DNA from: Thermoflexales bacterium
Lineage (GTDB): Bacteria > Chloroflexota > Anaerolineae > Fen-1058
DNA length: 13,294 bases
Direction: 5' to 3'
Assembly (NCBI GenBank): GCA_016931085.1
Contig: JAFGFO010000436.1
Span: 1 to 13,294 of the forward strand
The notes beneath the pieces are model-generated. The model was given only the letters and a program-made list of their open reading frames with translations, made no database searches and was not told where the DNA came from. Below, piece after piece: positions 11,340 to 13,294 of the stretch. Position 1 is the stretch's first letter, and each line of letters starts with the position of its first letter. The translations under genes were made by a program, and so were the position numbers.

Positions 11340-13294
11340 ATGGCGACGGATAAGGATCGCGAACAACTGGATGGCCTGGGCGAGTACAAGTACGGCTTTT
11401 CCGACCCGGAGAAGTACGTCTTCAAGTCGCGCAAGGGCTTGTCGCGCGAGATCGTCGAGGAAATCTCGTGGATGAAGAGCGAGCCGGACTGGATGCGCCA
11501 GTTCCGCCTCAAGTCTTACGAGCACTTTATCCAGCGGCCCATGCCCAATTGGGGGCCTGACCTGTCGGGACTCGACTTTGACGATATTTACTATTATCTC
11601 AAGCCGACCGAGCAGTCAGAGCGCAGTTGGGACGATGTGCCGGAAGACATCAAGCGCACCTTCGACCGGCTGGGCATCCCCGAGGCCGAGCGCAAGTTCC
11701 TGGCCGGGGCGGGGGCGATGTACGAGTCCGAGGTCGTCTACCACAACATCCAGGAGGAGCTGTCCAGGCAGGGCGTGATCTTTTTGAGCATCGAGGATGG
11801 GCTGAAGGAGCACCCCGATCTGTTTCGCAAATACTTTGGCAAGCTCGTGCCGCCCGGCGACAACAAGTTCGCCGCGCTCAACAGCGCCGTATGGTCGGGC
11901 GGCTCGTTCGTCTACGTCCCGCCTGGCGTGCACGTGGCGCTGCCGCTGCAGGCCTACTTTCGCGTCAATGCCCAGAGCCTGGGCCAGTTCGAGCGCACGT
12001 TGATCATCGCCGACGAGGGGAGTTACGTACATTATGTCGAGGGCTGCTTCACGGCTGGCGCGCGAGTACGGATGCAGGGTGGGGAGAAGCCCATCGAGGA
12101 AATCCGAGCAGGTGATCGAGTTTTAACTCACACGGGGCGTTATTGCCGGGTTTACCGGACTATGCAGCGCCCTTATCGAGGAACGCTATATCACATTCGC
12201 TATTATGGTGACACAAGTAGGCTTTTGAACGTCACGGCTGAGCATCCTTTGTTGGTCGTGCGCCGCCAGCGGCCTCACGAGCGCAATCAACAGTTCAAGA
12301 CTGAGTGGGTGGCCGCCCAGGATGTCAAGCCGGGCGATTACCTGGCAATCCCTGTGGTGCGCCCGGTCGAGGAGACGGCGGGCACGTATACGACAAGCGT
12401 TGAAATAGGTCATGGACGACACAAAGCTGTGGCTGAAAAAATCAATCTGCCTTTAACGCCAGACTTTTTCCGCTTGATCGGTTATTACCTGGCCGAGGGG
12501 CATGTGGATGGCGAGCATTATCTGAGTTTTTCTTTCAACGAGGAAGAAAAGGATTATCTTCATGACGTGGCTGCTTTGTTAGAAAAGCATTTCGGCAAAG
12601 CCCCTATCGAAAATACGCCGCGCCAGCACGGACAAACAGTGGTGCTTTGCTTGACGAAAGTCGCTCGATTGTTTGCACGCGAGTTCGGATCGACTGCGTA
12701 TGATAAAGGTGTGCCAGCTTGGGTGCGTGATGCCTCATCCGAATGTTTAGCCGGCCTGGTGCAAGGCATGTGGCGCGGTGATGGCAGTTATGATCCCAAG
12801 AAGAACATGTTCCGTTTTAATACCATCTCTGCGGATTTGGCTTACGCTTTTCGTGATGCACTGTTGCGCCTGGGCGTTGCTGCCTCGATCAATTTGCAGA
12901 AACGTGATGCGCCACGCCAGCCGATCTATGCGGTGATTATTTCATCTCCGTGGAATGAGCGTTTTGGCGAGATAGTCGGCCGGACGGCCTTCGCAGGCAA
13001 GCAGAGTGGGTCTCCTTTTGTCTTGGATGATCATTACTTGTATGTGCCGATTCGAACTATGGAAACTGAACAGACCGAGACAAGTGTGTATAACTTTTCT
13101 GTGGAGGATGACGAATCTTATGTAGGGGAGGGTGTCGTTTCTCACAACTGCACGGCGCCTGTCTACACAACCTACTCGTTCCACAGCGGCGTGATCGAGA
13201 TCGTCGTCAAGCGCGGCGCGCGCATGCGCTACACCACGGTGCAGAACTGGTCGAACAATATGTACAACCTGGTCACGCAGCGCTCGGCGGTCTA
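11340..13294 (+). CDS. sufB: Fe-S cluster scaffold protein SufB, intein-containing, partial at the right edge
   Basis: SufB is the scaffold on which the SUF system builds Fe-S clusters, in complex with SufC and SufD. The frame is open for 651 codons from ATG 11340 to the window end, so the stop is not seen. GGAG (11331-11334) lies 5 nt before the start. The N-terminal extein (residues 1-235) has typical SufB stretches such as [37 protein letters not shown] and [12 protein letters not shown], and ends at SYVHYVEG. An intein of 368 residues (236-603) follows. The SufB sequence resumes with [14 protein letters not shown] and continues through [11 protein letters not shown] to the edge. Removing the intein restores YVEG-CTAP, the normal conserved sequence. 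SufB function therefore depends on protein splicing. Downstream suf genes (sufD, sufS, sufU) would be expected but lie outside. Confidence 0.95.
   Translation, partial: MATDKDREQLDGLGEYKYGFSDPEKYVFKSRKGLSREIVEEISWMKSEPDWMRQFRLKSYEHFIQRPMPNWGPDLSGLDFDDIYYYLKPTEQSERSWDDVPEDIKRTFDRLGIPEAERKFLAGAGAMYESEVVYHNIQEELSRQGVIFLSIEDGLKEHPDLFRKYFGKLVPPGDNKFAALNSAVWSGGSFVYVPPGVHVALPLQAYFRVNAQSLGQFERTLIIADEGSYVHYVEGCFTAGARVRMQGGEKPIEEIRAGDRVLTHTGRYCRVYRTMQRPYRGTLYHIRYYGDTSRLLNVTAEHPLLVVRRQRPHERNQQFKTEWVAAQDVKPGDYLAIPVVRPVEETAGTYTTSVEIGHGRHKAVAEKINLPLTPDFFRLIGYYLAEGHVDGEHYLSFSFNEEEKDYLHDVAALLEKHFGKAPIENTPRQHGQTVVLCLTKVARLFAREFGSTAYDKGVPAWVRDASSECLAGLVQGMWRGDGSYDPKKNMFRFNTISADLAYAFRDALLRLGVAASINLQKRDAPRQPIYAVIISSPWNERFGEIVGRTAFAGKQSGSPFVLDDHYLYVPIRTMETEQTETSVYNFSVEDDESYVGEGVVSHNCTAPVYTTYSFHSGVIEIVVKRGARMRYTTVQNWSNNMYNLVTQRSAV
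12045..13148 (+). mobile_element. SufB intein with LAGLIDADG homing endonuclease
   Basis: A 368-residue in-frame protein-splicing element. It starts with Cys (CFTAGARV, block A) and has TAEH (TxxH, block B, intein residues 64-67). Near the end is a block F-like [11 protein letters not shown], then VVSHN; the next residue is Cys+1 of the C-extein. All residues for class 1 splicing are present. Two LAGLIDADG-type motifs, LIGYYLAEG (SufB residues 379-387) and [13 protein letters not shown] (470-482), retain acidic residues (E386, D481), so the endonuclease may be active. Base composition differs sharply from the host gene: the 60 bases from 12541 hold 24 G/C, against 43 in the 60 bases from 11881. 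This fits horizontal arrival. SufB inteins are known in other bacteria (for example mycobacterial Pps1/SufB); whether this uses the same site was not checked. Confidence 0.95.

Noticed and set aside
12045..13148. Insertion or frameshift that inactivates sufB
   Set aside because: The insertion is in frame, starts with Cys, ends His-Asn before Cys, and removing it restores the conserved SufB sequence; it is an intein.

Overview
The window looks like chromosomal DNA from a GC-rich, probably Chloroflexota (Anaerolineae-like) bacterium. The basis is protein style: a GT39-type membrane glycosyltransferase with a C-terminal beta-sandwich, a membrane-bound subtilase, a GAF-SpoIIE phosphatase and a sufC-sufB pair. 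Spacers and even genes also carry heptanucleotide tandem tracts. The phylum is an inference; no rRNA is present.

Layout. The left edge (1-187) holds the end of a MITE-like repeat and a long hairpin. A minus-strand gene for a multi-spanning membrane protein (188-907) is divergent from a plus-strand run. The 314-base divergent spacer (908-1221) has an inverted-repeat element, three palindromes, a plausible promoter and a heptamer tract. Then come aroA (EPSP synthase) and aroE (shikimate dehydrogenase), two steps of the shikimate pathway. They are followed by a 1023-residue membrane protein (hydrophobic N-terminus, PAP2 domain, GT39-type glycosyltransferase, beta-sandwich), an 834-residue CPBP-like/subtilisin fusion, and a GAF-SpoIIE phosphatase that overlaps the subtilase by 4 bases. 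These five genes are co-directional and could form one transcription unit.

A near-ideal sigma70 promoter (10353-10381) then opens the suf operon. A 98-bp MITE-like inverted repeat starts about where transcription should begin. sufC and the start of sufB follow; sufB runs off the right edge. SufB is interrupted after a Tyr-Val-Glu-Gly motif by a 368-residue intein with a two-motif LAGLIDADG homing endonuclease. The intein has the expected Cys1, TxxH, terminal His-Asn and Cys+1 residues.

Two things stand out. The first is the SufB intein. The second is a set of 7-nt tandem repeats, several flanking a shared core, that sit in frame at the domain junctions of both large membrane proteins and encode 7-residue peptide repeats. 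They suggest that repeat expansion in former intergenic spacers fused neighbouring genes.
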